A stretch of DNA of 64,000 bases from Diogma glabrata (GCA_963693315.1 OY856186.1:302566586-302630585), one strand, 5' to 3'; numbered from the stretch's first letter, positions 12,668 to 24,551 are shown. Numbers and translations: made by a program. Notes: generated from the letters alone by a model not told the origin.

Positions 12668-12746
12668 ATCTAGTTTCGAACCGATAAGAACTTTTTATTA
12701 CACTTTAAAAAAGTATATCATTCTCATCAGGGCTAGCCGACTAGAT
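12668..12746 (-). ncRNA. Hammerhead ribozyme, satellite unit 6 (partial unit)
   Basis: The last unit is cut at about 12828, yet the ribozyme is complete. A minus-strand transcript of the array would therefore be cut six times, giving five monomers of 440-452 nt. Confidence 0.85.
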
Positions 12747-12828
12747 ACACTACCAAAAAAATTTTTCGCTATATAAACCTAAAATAGGTCACTTCTCTAG
12801 CGAAGTATAAGAAACCAAAAAACTTTCG

Positions 12829-13537
12829 GACCTCTGTCTGAAAAACTTTTTGACGACGCCATTTAAATAAACTTGACTTTATACTTTACTAACAATTTAT
12901 GTTGCTTACAAGGCAGCTATCACTATTGATTTATTGATTTTTAAAAACAATACACTTAAAATTTATATTTGTAATATTTTTTCTTTTTTAGTTAATATTT
13001 TCACTTGAATGTTTGGAATTAAATTTATCCTCAGAGAGATTATATTTGCAACTAATCATACGACAATTATCTACTTAAAAAGAAACCTCATCAAACTAAT
13101 TAAACAAAAGTTGTGAAAACTGAAAAAAATATTAAAAAGGAGAAGTAATTGCTTTCTTAAATTAAACTTTAAATGATCATAAACGTAAGGAGTAACAGAA
13201 GGTGGGCGGTGATAGAAAAAAATTTACATTATCAAAAAACAAAAAAAAGAGAAAAAAGAAAAGAAACAAACCTTACAGGTATATTAATAGACATAAATAG
13301 GGGCTTAACTTTATGGTGCTTGAACTAACTTAAATAGTTCTGATGTTATGATGTTTTGTCTCTCCTCACAATTTATAACCTTTTGTTTATATTTTTCTAT
13401 ATACGTCTCATATCAATCCAATTCCCAACTTTGAAAACAAAAATGGAAATTATACTTTACTATTTTAAAATAATTATTTACTGATGTTTGAGAACGACTG
13501 AACTTTTAAAATTATTATTTAAGGCACAATAAATTAA
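12829..13537. other. AT-rich spacer, nothing recognised
   Basis: It separates the satellite from the right inverted arm. No ORF, repeat or RNA gene is seen. Confidence 0.4.
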
Positions 13538-14015
13538 GTAAAAAATTATTTTTTCCAAATTTTGAGTTTTGACTTTTTTTGGGAAAACTTGACTAGCTTG
13601 GTGCAAACTGCTTAAAAGAAAGAGAATTGAAGCTATTATAGGCTCCAAGAAATTAAAAAAAATTAGTGTCTTCATTTGTTTAAAATTTATGGTGTTGAAA
13701 ATGGAAAAATTTTAAAAAACGTGAATTTGTCGTATTTTTCAACTTTTTTCGACTGTAACTTCCAGAATCCTTAATGGATTTTTACAAAATATAGCTCAAA
13801 ATGCTTGTTAGCATATTTACTATGCACTTGTTTCATTAATATTCTTAATTTGTTTGTTTTGTAAAATATGAGACCCAAAAACCGAAACAACATTTTTGAT
13901 CACCAAAAAAATTGGTTTTTCGTGAATATCTCAAAAACAAGAGCTAACCCAAAAAAATGAATATGATATTCGTGTTCGGCGGTCCAAATCCATAAGAAAA
14001 GTTGGGTTTTATTTC
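13538..14015. repeat. Right inverted arm of the 8.6-14.0 kb structure
   Basis: Inverse of 8565-9025 (see that entry). The two arms face each other across 4.5 kb holding the LINE fragment and the hammerhead satellite. Confidence 0.8.
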
Positions 14016-14082
14016 GCGAGATTTTTTTTGTAATCTAGTTTATTTAATATGCATTCTGCTAATTTGAGTGTAACACAAAATA

Positions 14083-14852
14083 TTTTATTTTATTTATTTT
14101 ATTTATTTTATTTATTTTATTAATTTTATTTATTTTATTTATTTTATTTATTTTATTTATTTTATTTATTTCATTTATTTTATTTATTTTATTTATTTTA
14201 TTTATTTTATTTATTTTATTTATTTTATTTATTTTATTTATTTTATTTATTTTATTTATTTTATTTATTTTATTTATTTTATTTATTTTATTTATTTTAT
14301 TTATTTTATTTATTTTATTTATTTTATTTATTTTATTTATTTTATTTATTTTATTTATTTTATTTATTTTATTTATTTTATTTATTTTATTTATTTTATT
14401 TATTTTATTTATTTTATTTATTTTATTTATTTTATTTATTTTATTTATTTTATTTATTTTATTTATTTTATTTATTTTATTTATTTTATTTATTTTATTT
14501 ATTTTATTTATTTTATTTATTTTATTTATTTTATTTATTTTATTTATTTTATTTATTTTATTTATTTTATTTATTTTATTTATTTTATTTATTTTATTTA
14601 TTTTATTTATTTTATTTATTTTATTTATTTTATTTATTTTATTTATTTTATTTATTTTATTTATTTTATTTATTTTATTTATTTTATTTATTTTATTTAT
14701 TTTATTTATTTTATTTATTTTATTTATTTTATTTATTTTATTTATTTTATTTATTTTATTTATTTTATTTATTTTATTTATTTTATTTATTTTATTTATT
14801 TTATTTATTTTATTTATTTTATTTATTTTATTTATTTTATTTTATTTATTTA
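14083..14852. repeat. (ATTTATTTT)n simple repeat, about 85 copies
   Basis: A 9-bp unit repeated for about 770 bp with only a few changes near the left edge (ATTAATTTT, ATTTCATTT). It begins about 70 bp beyond the right arm and ends at a short GC patch (CCAGCCGGACTGGACTGG). Assembled length may differ from true length. Confidence 0.95.
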
Positions 14853-16894
14853 TAAGCCAGCCGGACTGGACTGGACTGCTTTCTTCTTGTCATTAATTTC
14901 GACCTTTATTGGGAAAATATGTTTTCTAATGCTTATTTTGTTGTTAAATTATTTATTTAAATCGTACCTTCAACTTGAAAGCTTAATTGGATTTGTTTTT
15001 TACAATTTACAAATTTTCAAGCAGTCATGATTACGATATCGCGTTTTCATCTCATATTGCAATACTATAGTTTAAAGACTAGATTAAGTTGCAAGCTTTT
15101 TCAATAATTATGATAGTAAAAAATGTCATTAATTTTCTTACATTTTCTTATTATAAGCAAAGCTGTTGAGCTTTTGTTGTCTAAGCAGCAATGAGACAAT
15201 GTTATTCTCAGAGGTTGATCACCGCTACCGTTAATGATTCGCTTAATATATTTTCAAAATTAGAGTACCGCAAAAGAGAAGCGCAAAGTGTTGACTTTTT
15301 ACGTTCCGTTTGCAAACAATAAAATATAACCATTCGAATTTTTTATGTATAATTTAAATCAAATTTTTTTCCCATTTTACATATTTACTTGTAATACGAC
15401 AGACATAATTACGAGTATGTGTATATACACATACACATCTTCAAATTCAATGGGCTTGTGCTGGAAGAAAATATGTTAAAACAAAAAGAAAAATCTATTT
15501 ATTTTTCTTTTTTTGTTCTTTTTCATTTTTATGTTTTTTTTTATATATTTTTATAAATGTTTAGTATTCTTATATCGTAATCATCTTTATCTTTATACAT
15601 AAGAAAAGCAAAAAAAAAAATATAATAACATCACAAAACAACATAAAACAAAATAAATTGTTGGAGATGAGATATAAAAAAATCGTTTCGGATGAGTTCG
15701 ATTTTATATTTTAATTTTGTTTGTTTGTGATATAGGGTATCGCGTTATCGCGTTAAATCCATATTTTTTAGAGGTTAATCTAATTACCAATGGAAAATCT
15801 CAAAGACGTATCTTAATTCTCAGTAAATATAAAAAAATAATTTAAAATCGTAAATAAAATTTCCTTCGAAGTTATAATTTCGAAGGTATTATCGGAAGTA
15901 CAATGAATAAATATTATTTTAAAGTTTTTATAATATTTAAACATCACATACTCCTAAGTAATTCCAACAACAGTTCAAACAGGTAAAAATACTGATTCAC
16001 CAAAATATAATTTTCTTTTTATAATTTTTTCTAATCTTAATGTTTTCCCTCAATTTCGTATTGTTCCTTTATTCTGCTATATATAAACTTTTAATTATAA
16101 TCTTCCCCGGTTCTGAATTACTCATACTGTGTAATATTTGTTACGTTAAGAGGAGGGTTGATTGAATTATATTTATTAATTCTAGAAAATTATATTAAGA
16201 ATAAAAATTGTCTCAGAATCACCCTATTAATCGAAACAGGAAAAAAAACTAAAAATAAAATTACAGAACCATTTCATCTTTTCTTTTTAAGAAAAATAAA
16301 ATTACAGAAAACGTAAAAGAAAATGAAATAATTTTTTTTTAAATTACTGTAAGTGCTGTTGTTGTTTGGAATTTGTAGGTTATTCTTATTCATTTAAATT
16401 TGTCACATCGCGTAATGGTGTTTATGATAATTTTGGTCTTTTTCGTGCAATAGAGCTTGGTATGCAAACGACTGAAAGGATTAAACATAAAAAGGCACTA
16501 TTTGGAATTGTTTCAAACAATCCAAACAATTTCCAGCGTGCCTGGCACCAGGCAGTATTTGGAATTGTTTCTTACTTTAATCTTTGACTATCCCAATATC
16601 AATTGTAGGTTGACGGACTAAGAAAAACCAAGCTGTTTATTAAAATATGATAAGAATAACTAAAGGTCAGTTCTATTGTTTGGAAAGATATAAGCTCACT
16701 CCTATGGTGCAAAGTATGAAAGTGATTTGTTTTTAACAAAAGGGGCATTTGGTTTGACTGAAGTAACTGGAAAAAATTGTCTTAAGAGACAAACTCCAAA
16801 TCCTTGTTACACGACAGCAATAAATGTTTAACTGTCCATTCTTCAAATAGGTTTTTTTAAAGGTTTAGGTTTATTCGTTAAAAAGTATAATCTT
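14853..16894. other. AT-rich stretch, no gene recognised
   Basis: A 73-codon frame at 16366-16587 has no recognisable homology and holds a small internal duplication (TTTGGAATTGTTTC twice). Nothing else stands out. Confidence 0.4.
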
Positions 16895-17835
16895 TAACTC
16901 GGCTATCAAATTCCTGTGATCACAGTGGTAGAGGATTTATATATTCTACCTTAAATTTTCTAAAACATGTTTATGATAGTATGGAAACTAGAAATAAGAT
17001 TGGTCTTCTATTCATTGATTTAATGAAAGCCTTCGACTGCGTAGACTTCGATATTTTATTCCTCAAACTTAAAAAACTTGGCGTATGTGGTTTACCGCGC
17101 TTAAATTACTAAAAAGCTATCTAGCCAATCGTAAACAATTTGTGCAAATAAATAGATAATGTAAAATCGGACATGCTAGAAATAAAATATGGCGTAATTC
17201 AAGGATCCATTCTAGGACCGATATTATTCTTGATATACATTAATGACATCTTTGAACTGTCATTGTAAGGTCAACTATAACTATTTGCCGATGATACTGT
17301 AGAAACATACAATGCATTATCGTTTGAGGACCTCAGGTATAAAATGGAAAAAGACCTCCAAACTCTTCAAACGTATTTTATAAATAATAAACTGAAATTT
17401 AATTTTAAAAATTCTAGCTTTATAGTCCTCTTTGAGGTATGTGGCTTTCATAATATTAATGTCAATATCGAAAAAATTGCCAAAGTTGAGAAAGCAATGT
17501 ACTTGGGTCTCAGAATAAATTCAAAATTGAGCTGGAACGCTCAAGTAAATCACTTTAAAAGTAAAACAGCCCCATTTATTGAATTACTAAAACAGGTATG
17601 TCGATTTTTAAAAAAAGAAACTGCATTAAAAATATATTTATTGGGGATTTTTGAGATCAATATAACTCGAGTAAGTAAAAAAGTCATTGGAATTTTTTCA
17701 ATTCAAAGGTATGGTTGGAAGTTTCTAAGGAAAAAACTCAACGTCTTATTTTTCGTGTTTCGGATGAATTTGAACCTTCCTCTTCAGTACCTTGTTCGAA
17801 TCCTTAGGCGGAAACGATATCGATTACGCCGTTGA
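16895..17835 (+). pseudogene. LINE reverse-transcriptase remnant (Jockey-like, FADDT lineage)
   Basis: Palm motifs appear in order across changing frames: a GRGFIYSTLNFLKHVYDS block, then GLLFIDLMKAFDCVD (motif A) near 17000-17050, a decayed QGSILGPILFLIYINDI (motif B) near 17195-17250, and LFADDTVE (motif C) near 17283-17306. An open frame at 17344-17835 follows with the thumb (DLQTLQTYFINNKLKFNF, YLGLRINSKLSWNAQV). Stops and frameshifts break the palm. The C-terminal part after residue 90 of that frame has drifted beyond recognition. No 3' tail is seen. The lineage differs from the FADDST elements by its DCVD and FADDT signatures. Confidence 0.8.
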
Positions 17836-17905
17836 GGTGATGACAATTTCGAAGTTGAAACTTCTTCATCACTTATTTATTTTACTTAAGTTGAATTTTT
17901 CCACT
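17836..17905. repeat. Dispersed repeat shared with 36655-36722
   Basis: TTTCGAAGTTGAAACTT, then a TCATTA-like spacer and TTAAGTTGA(G/A)TTTTTC, occur here and next to the tRNA-like element at 36.6 kb in the same orientation. It is probably a fragment of the same SINE-like family. Confidence 0.5.
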
Positions 17906-18263
17906 GTCATTAGACTCCATATTATAGATTCTATAGAAATATTTCTATAATTATCTAAAAACGTATACCACTGTGTTAAGAGGTTGCTGAGCCATCTGCT
18001 TCAACGAAATAGTGTACAATAAAAAACATTTATTTTTTCGCCCATAAATACTTTACTACGTAATAAGAAAAAAGTCATACCACTGCGAACATAATTCGCT
18101 CGCCGAGGATTCGGTGTATATAATATTCTACGAGAATAGTTTTTCTTATAAACAAAATTTTAGATGTAACTCAAAATCGGTGCCTCCGTAAATTACAAAA
18201 AAAATCTTTTTTTGACTGTTGAATTGTTCATACGACAAATATTTTTTTTTTTCAAAATTTCTC

Positions 18264-19000
18264 GTCAAGGTCAAAAATATTTTTTTTTTCAAAATTTCTC
18301 AATCCCCTCCAAATAACATTTTAGATGATGAGCTGACCGCTATAGTTTTCATTCAATCTTTACAACATTTCCTATAACCGTGAATTTTTTCTTTTGTAAT
18401 TCTCAGAGTTAAGACTTAAGGGACAGGAAAACTTTTTCACATTTTTGAAAATTGGCCAAAAACTGTGCGTTTGAAAATTACAGGAAAAAATGCTTTGAAC
18501 CAAAATGACACTCCACTCGTCAAGGTCAAAAATATTTTTTTTTTTTTCAAATTTTCTACCCTCCAAATAACATTTTACATGATAAACCGACCGCCATAGT
18601 TCTTATTCACTCTTTGCAATATTTCCTATAACCAAGAAATTTTAAATTTTTTGTAATCTTTGGTAATGAAGTTAAGAGAGGCAGAAAAAATTTTCACATT
18701 TTGAAAATAAGTCGGAAACTTTGCTTTCGAAAATTACAAATAAATTGTTTTGAACTAGAAAAATGCGCAGCCCCACTCGTCAAGGTCAAAAATAATTTTT
18801 TTCAAAATTTCCGCCCTTAACCCCCTCCAAATAACATTTTAAATGATGAGCCAACCGCTATAGTTTTCATTCACTCTTTACAACATTTCTTACTACTGTA
18901 AAATTTTTCAAATTGTTCCTTTTGTGATGTTTGAAGTAGAGAGGAAGTCAGGAAAAAATTTGCACTTTTTTGAAAATAAGTCGAAAACACAAAAACAAAT
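18264..19000. repeat. About 257-bp tandem repeat, three degenerate units
   Basis: Units begin at GTCAAGGTCAAAAATA at 18264, 18519 and 18779. Shared blocks are CCTCCAAATAACATTTTA, a GACCGC-ATAGTT box, CATTTCCTATAACC and a GAAAATAAGTCG-like tail. The units differ at many positions, so the array is old. Confidence 0.8.
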
Positions 19001-19529
19001 AAATTGTCTTCATTTAATTAACTTTTTTTACAAATAAATTTTACTAAACTCTTAATTTGAACTATAAATTTAACTAACATAAATTCCATGTACATATAAC
19101 AAAAAAAACTATGAATCAACAACATATCAAAATGAGACAGTAATCGATAAAAACAAAATCATTGCAAACAGGATTGAGGCCTCCTACCGTTAACTGAATA
19201 GAGTTCATTCGCCAGCACATATAAGATATGAGGTAGTGATATCTCACTGCTAGTGGAATGTAATATCTCATGCTAACTTGTATGTCAATTGTATTTTGTT
19301 TTAATTTAGCTATCCATTCCTTAAAAACATAAAAAACAAATCAGGTTCATCAACACGTTATAACACATTATTATGAGATCTAGATCACGCACATTTTATT
19401 TAACCAAAAAAAATAGATCGACAAACTCAAACCCAGCTACTTTTGGCTCAGAAGTGATTTGTAAGCATGAGTTGTACGTCAGTTGAATTGGAATTTCAAA
19501 AAAATCTATTTTCTTACAAGGGACTACTA
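19001..19529. other. No feature recognised
   Basis: AT-rich DNA without a convincing ORF. Confidence 0.35.
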
Positions 19530-20880
19530 AACGTCAAACATTATACAAGTATGGTCTACCCATTTCTGCAAAGAGACAAGGCTGTGTACTATCCCCGCTA
19601 ATATTCCTAATAGTATTAGACAGTATCATGTGAAAGCTTGACGATACAAGTTAAAAAGGCATCCAATTGAACACAATAAGACGACTCAATGGTCCAGACT
19701 ACGCAGCTAGCACAAATAAGTGCCGTAATTCTCTACGGAGACCCAAATCTGAGTTCAGCAGTCTTGAATCATAAGTGTCGATCTGAGATCCATTGGCGGA
19801 TTTGAGAATATTGTGTTCATCTTTAATTAAATCCAAGGTAGGTCGACATGGGTTTACTGATACATCAGCTTCCGTCTCGACGAGGAATTGAAGTTAGGTG
19901 CTTTTGCACCGGACGAACAGATCCTGCATAGTGTAAGCCGCATTAAAGTTGGAAATTAATAGTTGCCCGAGCTTGGTGTTTCGGTAAGGTTGGATGTTTT
20001 GTAGGAACACTTCCCTACACACCGTTCAGCGTTGGGTCCAAATTTTCGTTGGCCATACAAGGTTGAACAACTGGTCCAGTAATGGTCCATTACTGGCGAC
20101 TAGTAATGCAAGAATGGGCGAGTACCGACAACCAGCCATTATTATAATTTTACTGGATGATAACTTCGGACAATAAATGGCTGCCATTTATGGGGCAGAA
20201 AAAAATCAGCAATGGCCCATTCAAGGTTGTACAGCTGGCCCAGTAACAAACCAATAATGATGACCAGTATTGCAGCAAATAGCAATGGTCCAATAACAAT
20301 AACCAAGTAATTTTTACTAGTTTCGTCGGAACGACGAGTATCTATAGGGTATTTGGGATCTCTTATCCTGATAGATGGTATTTTCTTAACGATTCAGACG
20401 GGATCGCATTTGAGGAGGAAGTGGGATCGCGTGCTGCTTCCCAGACTCTGACTGCGATAAGCAGTAGTGTAAGGATGTTGTCACTCTCAATTGAGACGAC
20501 AAGAAAAACATGAAAGCATACAGAAGATTAAAAACCAACTACCGGTGTTTGTGAAAAAATGCTTAAGATGACTGATCAGATGCTTCTGGCCTAATTAGTC
20601 CGATTAGTCCTAATGAGTCCGATATAAGAAAGAGGAAACGGAGATGGATAGAACACACACTGAGAAATCCAGCCGAAGATGTTACAAGGATGTCCATGGA
20701 GTGGATTACACAAGGCAAAAGAAGTGTAGAAATACCAACAATGAGTTGGAAAAAACAGTACTAGTAGAAGCGAAACAAATTGGCTAGGCATCGAGAGGGT
20801 TGAAAGTGATTGCACCTAATAGAGCTAGATGATCCAGTCTAGTACATAGACGCCCTATGCTCCTAAAATGGAGAAAAAGA
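19530..20880 (+). pseudogene. LINE reverse-transcriptase remnant (RTE-like, QGC lineage)
   Basis: Two islands of homology remain. At about 19555-19720 the frame reads PISAKRQGCVLSPLIFLIVLDSIM and then a GIQLNTIRRLNG-DYA block, which is RT motif B plus the start of motif C as found in RTE-like LINEs with the QGC-LSPLLF signature. At about 20615-20880 it reads KRRWIEHTLRNPAEDVTRMSME, WITQGKRSVEIPTMSWKKT and APNRAR, the usual C-terminal block of that lineage (RRWRWIGH...R...GRP...TW). Between them the sequence is scrambled and partly replaced by the 165-bp duplication at 20050-20300. It is non-functional. Confidence 0.75.
20050..20300. repeat. Imperfect 165-bp direct duplication
   Basis: CCATACAAGGTTGAACAACTGGTCC at about 20052 (25 bases, first 20: CCATACAAGGTTGAACAACT) recurs as CCATTCAAGGTTGTACAGCT at about 20217. 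Each is followed by a CCAGTAA box and an AATGGTCCA/ATGACCAGTA block. Confidence 0.5.
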
Positions 20881-21303
20881 AACAAAACCGTTGTCATACC
20901 ATATAAGCTATAGTAGAGGATTCATAAACTTTACGCTAATTTTGGTTGAGAAGGTGAGGTGTATAAAGTATGTGGTAACTGATTAAGATCTGATCTCGTC
21001 TATTAATGTTTTCTAACATAACATACCCACACGTAAGTTGTGTCGTTATCTACTTAGTTGGAGAATCTCTGTTATTTACTTAGTTGGAACTTTAAATATT
21101 ATTTTTACTGCTTCAACTACGATATTATACAAAGGTGTCACCATTCACCAACGACCAGCGAGACTGCATGTCCTCCGTTCACCTCACGATAAGTTAGGGT
21201 TGATACGATTTGTCACATTAGAATTTGCAGTTATCCTCAACTAAGTAAAATGCAAAATAGTGTAAATTTTTCACTGAAGATAGATATTTATATCTGAAAC
21301 TGG
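20881..21303. other. No feature recognised
   Basis: Short frames only. This is the flank between the LINE remnant and the palindromic MITE. Confidence 0.35.
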
Positions 21304-21555
21304 TCTGGGGCCCTATTCCAAAACACATAAATGTGAATTTTGACAATATTGTGAAGTTTGTATTTCATCACATTCAACGGTAACGGTAACAATTTTACGA
21401 AAAACGAACGTCACAATATTGTCAAAATTGAATTTAGACAATATTGTGAAATTCGTTTTTCGGAAAATCGTTACCGTTACCGTTTAATGTTATGCAATAC
21501 AAACTTCACAATATTGTCAAAATTCACATTTATGTGTTCGGGAATAGGGCCCCAG
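21304..21555. mobile_element. Palindromic MITE with CTGGGGCCCTATTCC ends
   Basis: 252 bp that fold back nearly end to end. The termini are CTGGGGCCCTATTCC and GGAATAGGGCCCCAG, and the inner arms share GACAATATTGTGAA and GGTAACGGTAAC modules. It is non-coding. No unambiguous target duplication is visible, so the superfamily is not assigned. Confidence 0.85.
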
Positions 21556-21756
21556 ATTTATATTTTTTTAAATAAGTTGTTAGTAAATAAATAAAACATT
21601 TTTATTAAATTTAAATTTGATAATTAATTAAATAGTTTTTTTTTCTTAATTTATTACGAGCACCACTAATGAAAATAAGAATAAATGAAGAACCTATACT
21701 TGTCATCGGTATTTGTGAATTGAATTCGAAAATGTATAATATTTTAATTCAAAAAA

Positions 21757-22560
21757 TATGGAGGGGCTGAAATCTCAAGCTCTGAGATATCAAGACTTCG
21801 GTTTTGGTTAAGAATTTTGATATAGTTTTCGGCATAAAATTTTTATGAGGACATTGCTTTTAGTTTTGGGCAGCAATATATCAAACATAAAACTCTGTAA
21901 AAGTACAAGTATTTTATCTCTGTTTAGAAATTTATTACAAAACTAACAGGTAACATCAATTCGTCGCCGGAAAATCGTAACAGATCATATTATACTAACA
22001 TAATTTAGTGAAAAGATGATACAATCAGCAAACTACTCAAAAACCTCTCCATTTAGCGTTTCGAGAAAATATTACCAAATTAAAAATTCATATTTCTTTC
22101 AAAATTCCAAAAATATTGTAAAAATTAAATAACATCAAACTTTTTTCAAAATTCTAAAAATATTCCAAAAATTATTACAAAATCAAAGATTAAAACTTTT
22201 TTCAAAACTTCTAAAAATATTGCAAAAATTAATTAACAAAATCAAAAATTCAAACTTTTTTCAAAATTTCAAAAATATTTCAAAAACTATAACCAATTCA
22301 AAAATTTCCATGTCCAATTACATTTACGTCCTACGAACAGCTAATTTTTTTTCCCAAAAAATTGGCTAAAAAAATAAAAAGCTCATTTTTTGGACACTCT
22401 TATAATGCAATAAAATCCTCAATAATAATAATATCATATTCATTACATTTCATTTCATACAAATAACTAATTTTATTTTTTTCTAAAAAAATAAATGAAA
22501 ATCATTCTTTTGATAAACTTGACAACAGTTTTTTGACAAACTTATAATGCCATAATTCTC
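21757..22560. repeat. Dispersed repeat, copy A (inverse of 30890-32720)
   Basis: It begins GGAGGGGCTGAAATCTCA and includes ACTCAAAAACCTCTCCATTT near 22040. About five degenerate 55-bp units (TTCAAAATTCTAAAAATATTGC type) follow at 22080-22320, then a TTTTGACAAACTTATAATGCC end. Every block reappears inverted at 30890-32720, where the minisatellite is far longer. Confidence 0.8.
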
Positions 22561-23149
22561 AATAATAATAGGGCTATTATAATAGTTAATAGATCCCATA
22601 AATTTTATGCGATTTACGTATATTTTTGCAACAAAAGACAAAAATGGTTGAATAATCGAAATGTATGAGCTGGAAATTAATAATTGTTCTCTTTTCCGCT
22701 AGGCGGCGCGTTAAACCTTGGTTTACTTCAAAGCTCATATCTCAAAAATCGTCATTTTTTTGTTTTTCACAAATTTTAAAGTAAACACATGCAGCTATGA
22801 AATTAAAAAATAAAATGTGAGAGATTCCATGTGGATTTTTTTCTACGATTTTTTAAATTAGTATATGAAAAATTCACATGTGTTTTTACATCAAATTAAT
22901 TATGCTTTACTAAATGTGAATCTAATATATTGAAAATTTTATATTTTAACATCTGTACTAAATTTGAAACATATTCTGTGCATTACTCATTGAAAAACAG
23001 GTTTTTATTGAGAATAAGGATTGGAGATTCCAACGATCGAAGATTGTGATTTACTTCCAACCTTAACACTGACATAAGAATGAGACTATTATTAATAATT
23101 TTTTTTCTATAAAAATCATAATTTGATGAAACAATAATAATATTACAAA
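22561..23149. other. No feature recognised
   Basis: AT-rich, no ORF of interest. Confidence 0.35.
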
Positions 23150-23154
23150 CATAA

Positions 23155-23205
23155 AAAAACTAGTGGGATGGGGGTGTGACCATAGGGGCCACGCCAAGAA
23201 CTTCC
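23155..23205 (-). repeat. Repeat end shared with 43692-43724
   Basis: On the minus strand the block GGCCCCTATGGTCACACCC then CATCCCACTAGT matches the terminus at 43692-43724, where it is followed by a (TTA)n tail. It looks like the 3' end of a retroposon family. Confidence 0.55.
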
Positions 23206-23399
23206 CGTAAGATTAAAACAAATCAGTTACTAAGGATAAGGTATACTAAAGGATAGGGATAAGATATACTAAAGTACCAAACATAAAAAAAATTGTACAA
23301 TATAATTTAACTGCAATAAATACAAATAAAAAACAAAAAATTACAAAATAAAAATTAAAACAAATTTGAAAAAAAGTCAACCAAAAGTGAATATTAGCT

Positions 23400-24551
23400 C
23401 AATGAGGGTTTTTAAAGCCTAAAATACGCAAAAGTAAGATTTATTTATTATACGACACATCAATTGTAATAATTTTTTAAATAGAATTTGAATGTGTACG
23501 TGCAGTGTGTAATCATATCCAAGCACAACTGTAGCAGTTTTGACGTAAGCTTCTTTAACTTGTTCCCATTTTTCATCAATGCTGGTGGTTTCGTTGTTTG
23601 GTAGATTGAGCTGGAGCGATTCTTTGAAGGTGTTATTTGTGTTTTTGTCGCTCAATCTGTTGATGTTAAATTTCCTCTGACATGACTTGTTGTGTTTTAC
23701 AGCGGCTGGTTTAATTTTGAATGTTGCAATTACCAGTTGATGGTCGCTGTGTATATCTGCTCCTCACTTTGCTCTGACGTCTTGTAGTGAGGATAGAAAC
23801 TTCTTATTCAGAGTGATCAATTTGATTCTTGGTTCTTCCATTTGGTGATGTCCAAGTGTATTTGTGTATGTTCTTGTGTGGGAACTTGCTGCCTCCTATG
23901 AATAGTTGATTTGTGACACAACAATTGATGAGACTATCTCCATTATTGTTACGTGTTGATTCTAGTGCATGTTTGCCCATGACTGATTCCATTTCGGTGT
24001 TGTCGGTTCCAATTTTGGCATTGAAATCACCTTGTATTATTTTTATGTCATTTCGGTGTACACTAGCCAGTGTTGCTTGGAGTTGTTCGTAGAATTCATC
24101 TTTTGTCGCATCATCAGCTTCTTCGGTAGGTGCATAGCACTGTATGATCGTTGTATTTCTAATTTTCGATTGGAATCTTGCTGTTATTATTCTACTACTG
24201 ATTGGTTTTCATTCGAGAAGTGCTTTCTTGTTTATGTGTGTTGGATTTACCAGAGAACATCATGTAATTTCCTTTACTTGTTGTTAGCTCTTCGCTGTTT
24301 TTCCATCTTACTTCACTAAGTCCTAGTTTCTCGATGTTATATTCTTCCATTGTTTTCTCAACTTGTGCTAACCTCGATGTTTCTATCAGAGTTTTGACAT
24401 TCCAGTTTCCTACTCGTGTCCGGGTACGGTAGCCAAGGGTCGATATTTGATTTTTTCCAGTTTGGTTTGTTTTGTTTTTCTTCCTAGTGTACGTTACTTT
24501 AATCATTTGAATTTCGGATTCACCTTTCGGATTAACGGGTGATTGGGCCAT
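23400..24551 (-). pseudogene. LINE endonuclease (EEP) domain remnant, RTE-like lineage
   Basis: From 24551 downward the minus strand reads a start (MAQSPVNPKGES), then VGNWNVKTLIETSRLAQVEKTM and IEKLGLSEVRWKNSEEL (the N and E active-site region of the apurinic-type endonuclease fold). IIQCYAPTEEADDATKDEFYEQL, QGDFNAKIG (D and N), LFIGGSKFPHKNIHKYTW and GRTKNQIDH (the final DH) follow. All four catalytic motifs are recognisable, but frameshifts near 24200 and 24000 and a break near 23800 make it a pseudogene. The frame resumes at 23655 with a KWEQVKEAYVKTATVVLGY block that normally precedes the RT domain. The RT itself is missing. Confidence 0.85.

Larger units (their letters stand above)
10287..12828. 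repeat. Tandem satellite, six units of about 452 bp
   Basis: Units start at 10287, 10727, 11173, 11625, 12077 and 12529. Lengths are 440, 446, 452, 452 and 452, and the sixth stops at about 12828 after roughly 300 bp. Unit 1 lacks 12 bases near its middle, unit 2 lacks CGCTAT, and otherwise only single-base differences are seen, so amplification or homogenisation is recent. Each unit holds a hammerhead ribozyme on the minus strand. Near the unit boundary two more small hairpins are encoded, GAAGATG-AC-CATCTTC and GTGTC-TATC-GACAC. No ORF is conserved. Confidence 0.95.

Noticed and set aside
10287..12828. CRISPR-like array
   Set aside because: Units are contiguous roughly 450-bp satellites without spacers, in eukaryotic DNA.
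20610..20645. CTAATGAGTCC ... GGAAAC resembling a schistosome-type hammerhead
   Set aside because: The core has A for G5, stem II does not close, and the stretch is explained as decayed LINE coding sequence.
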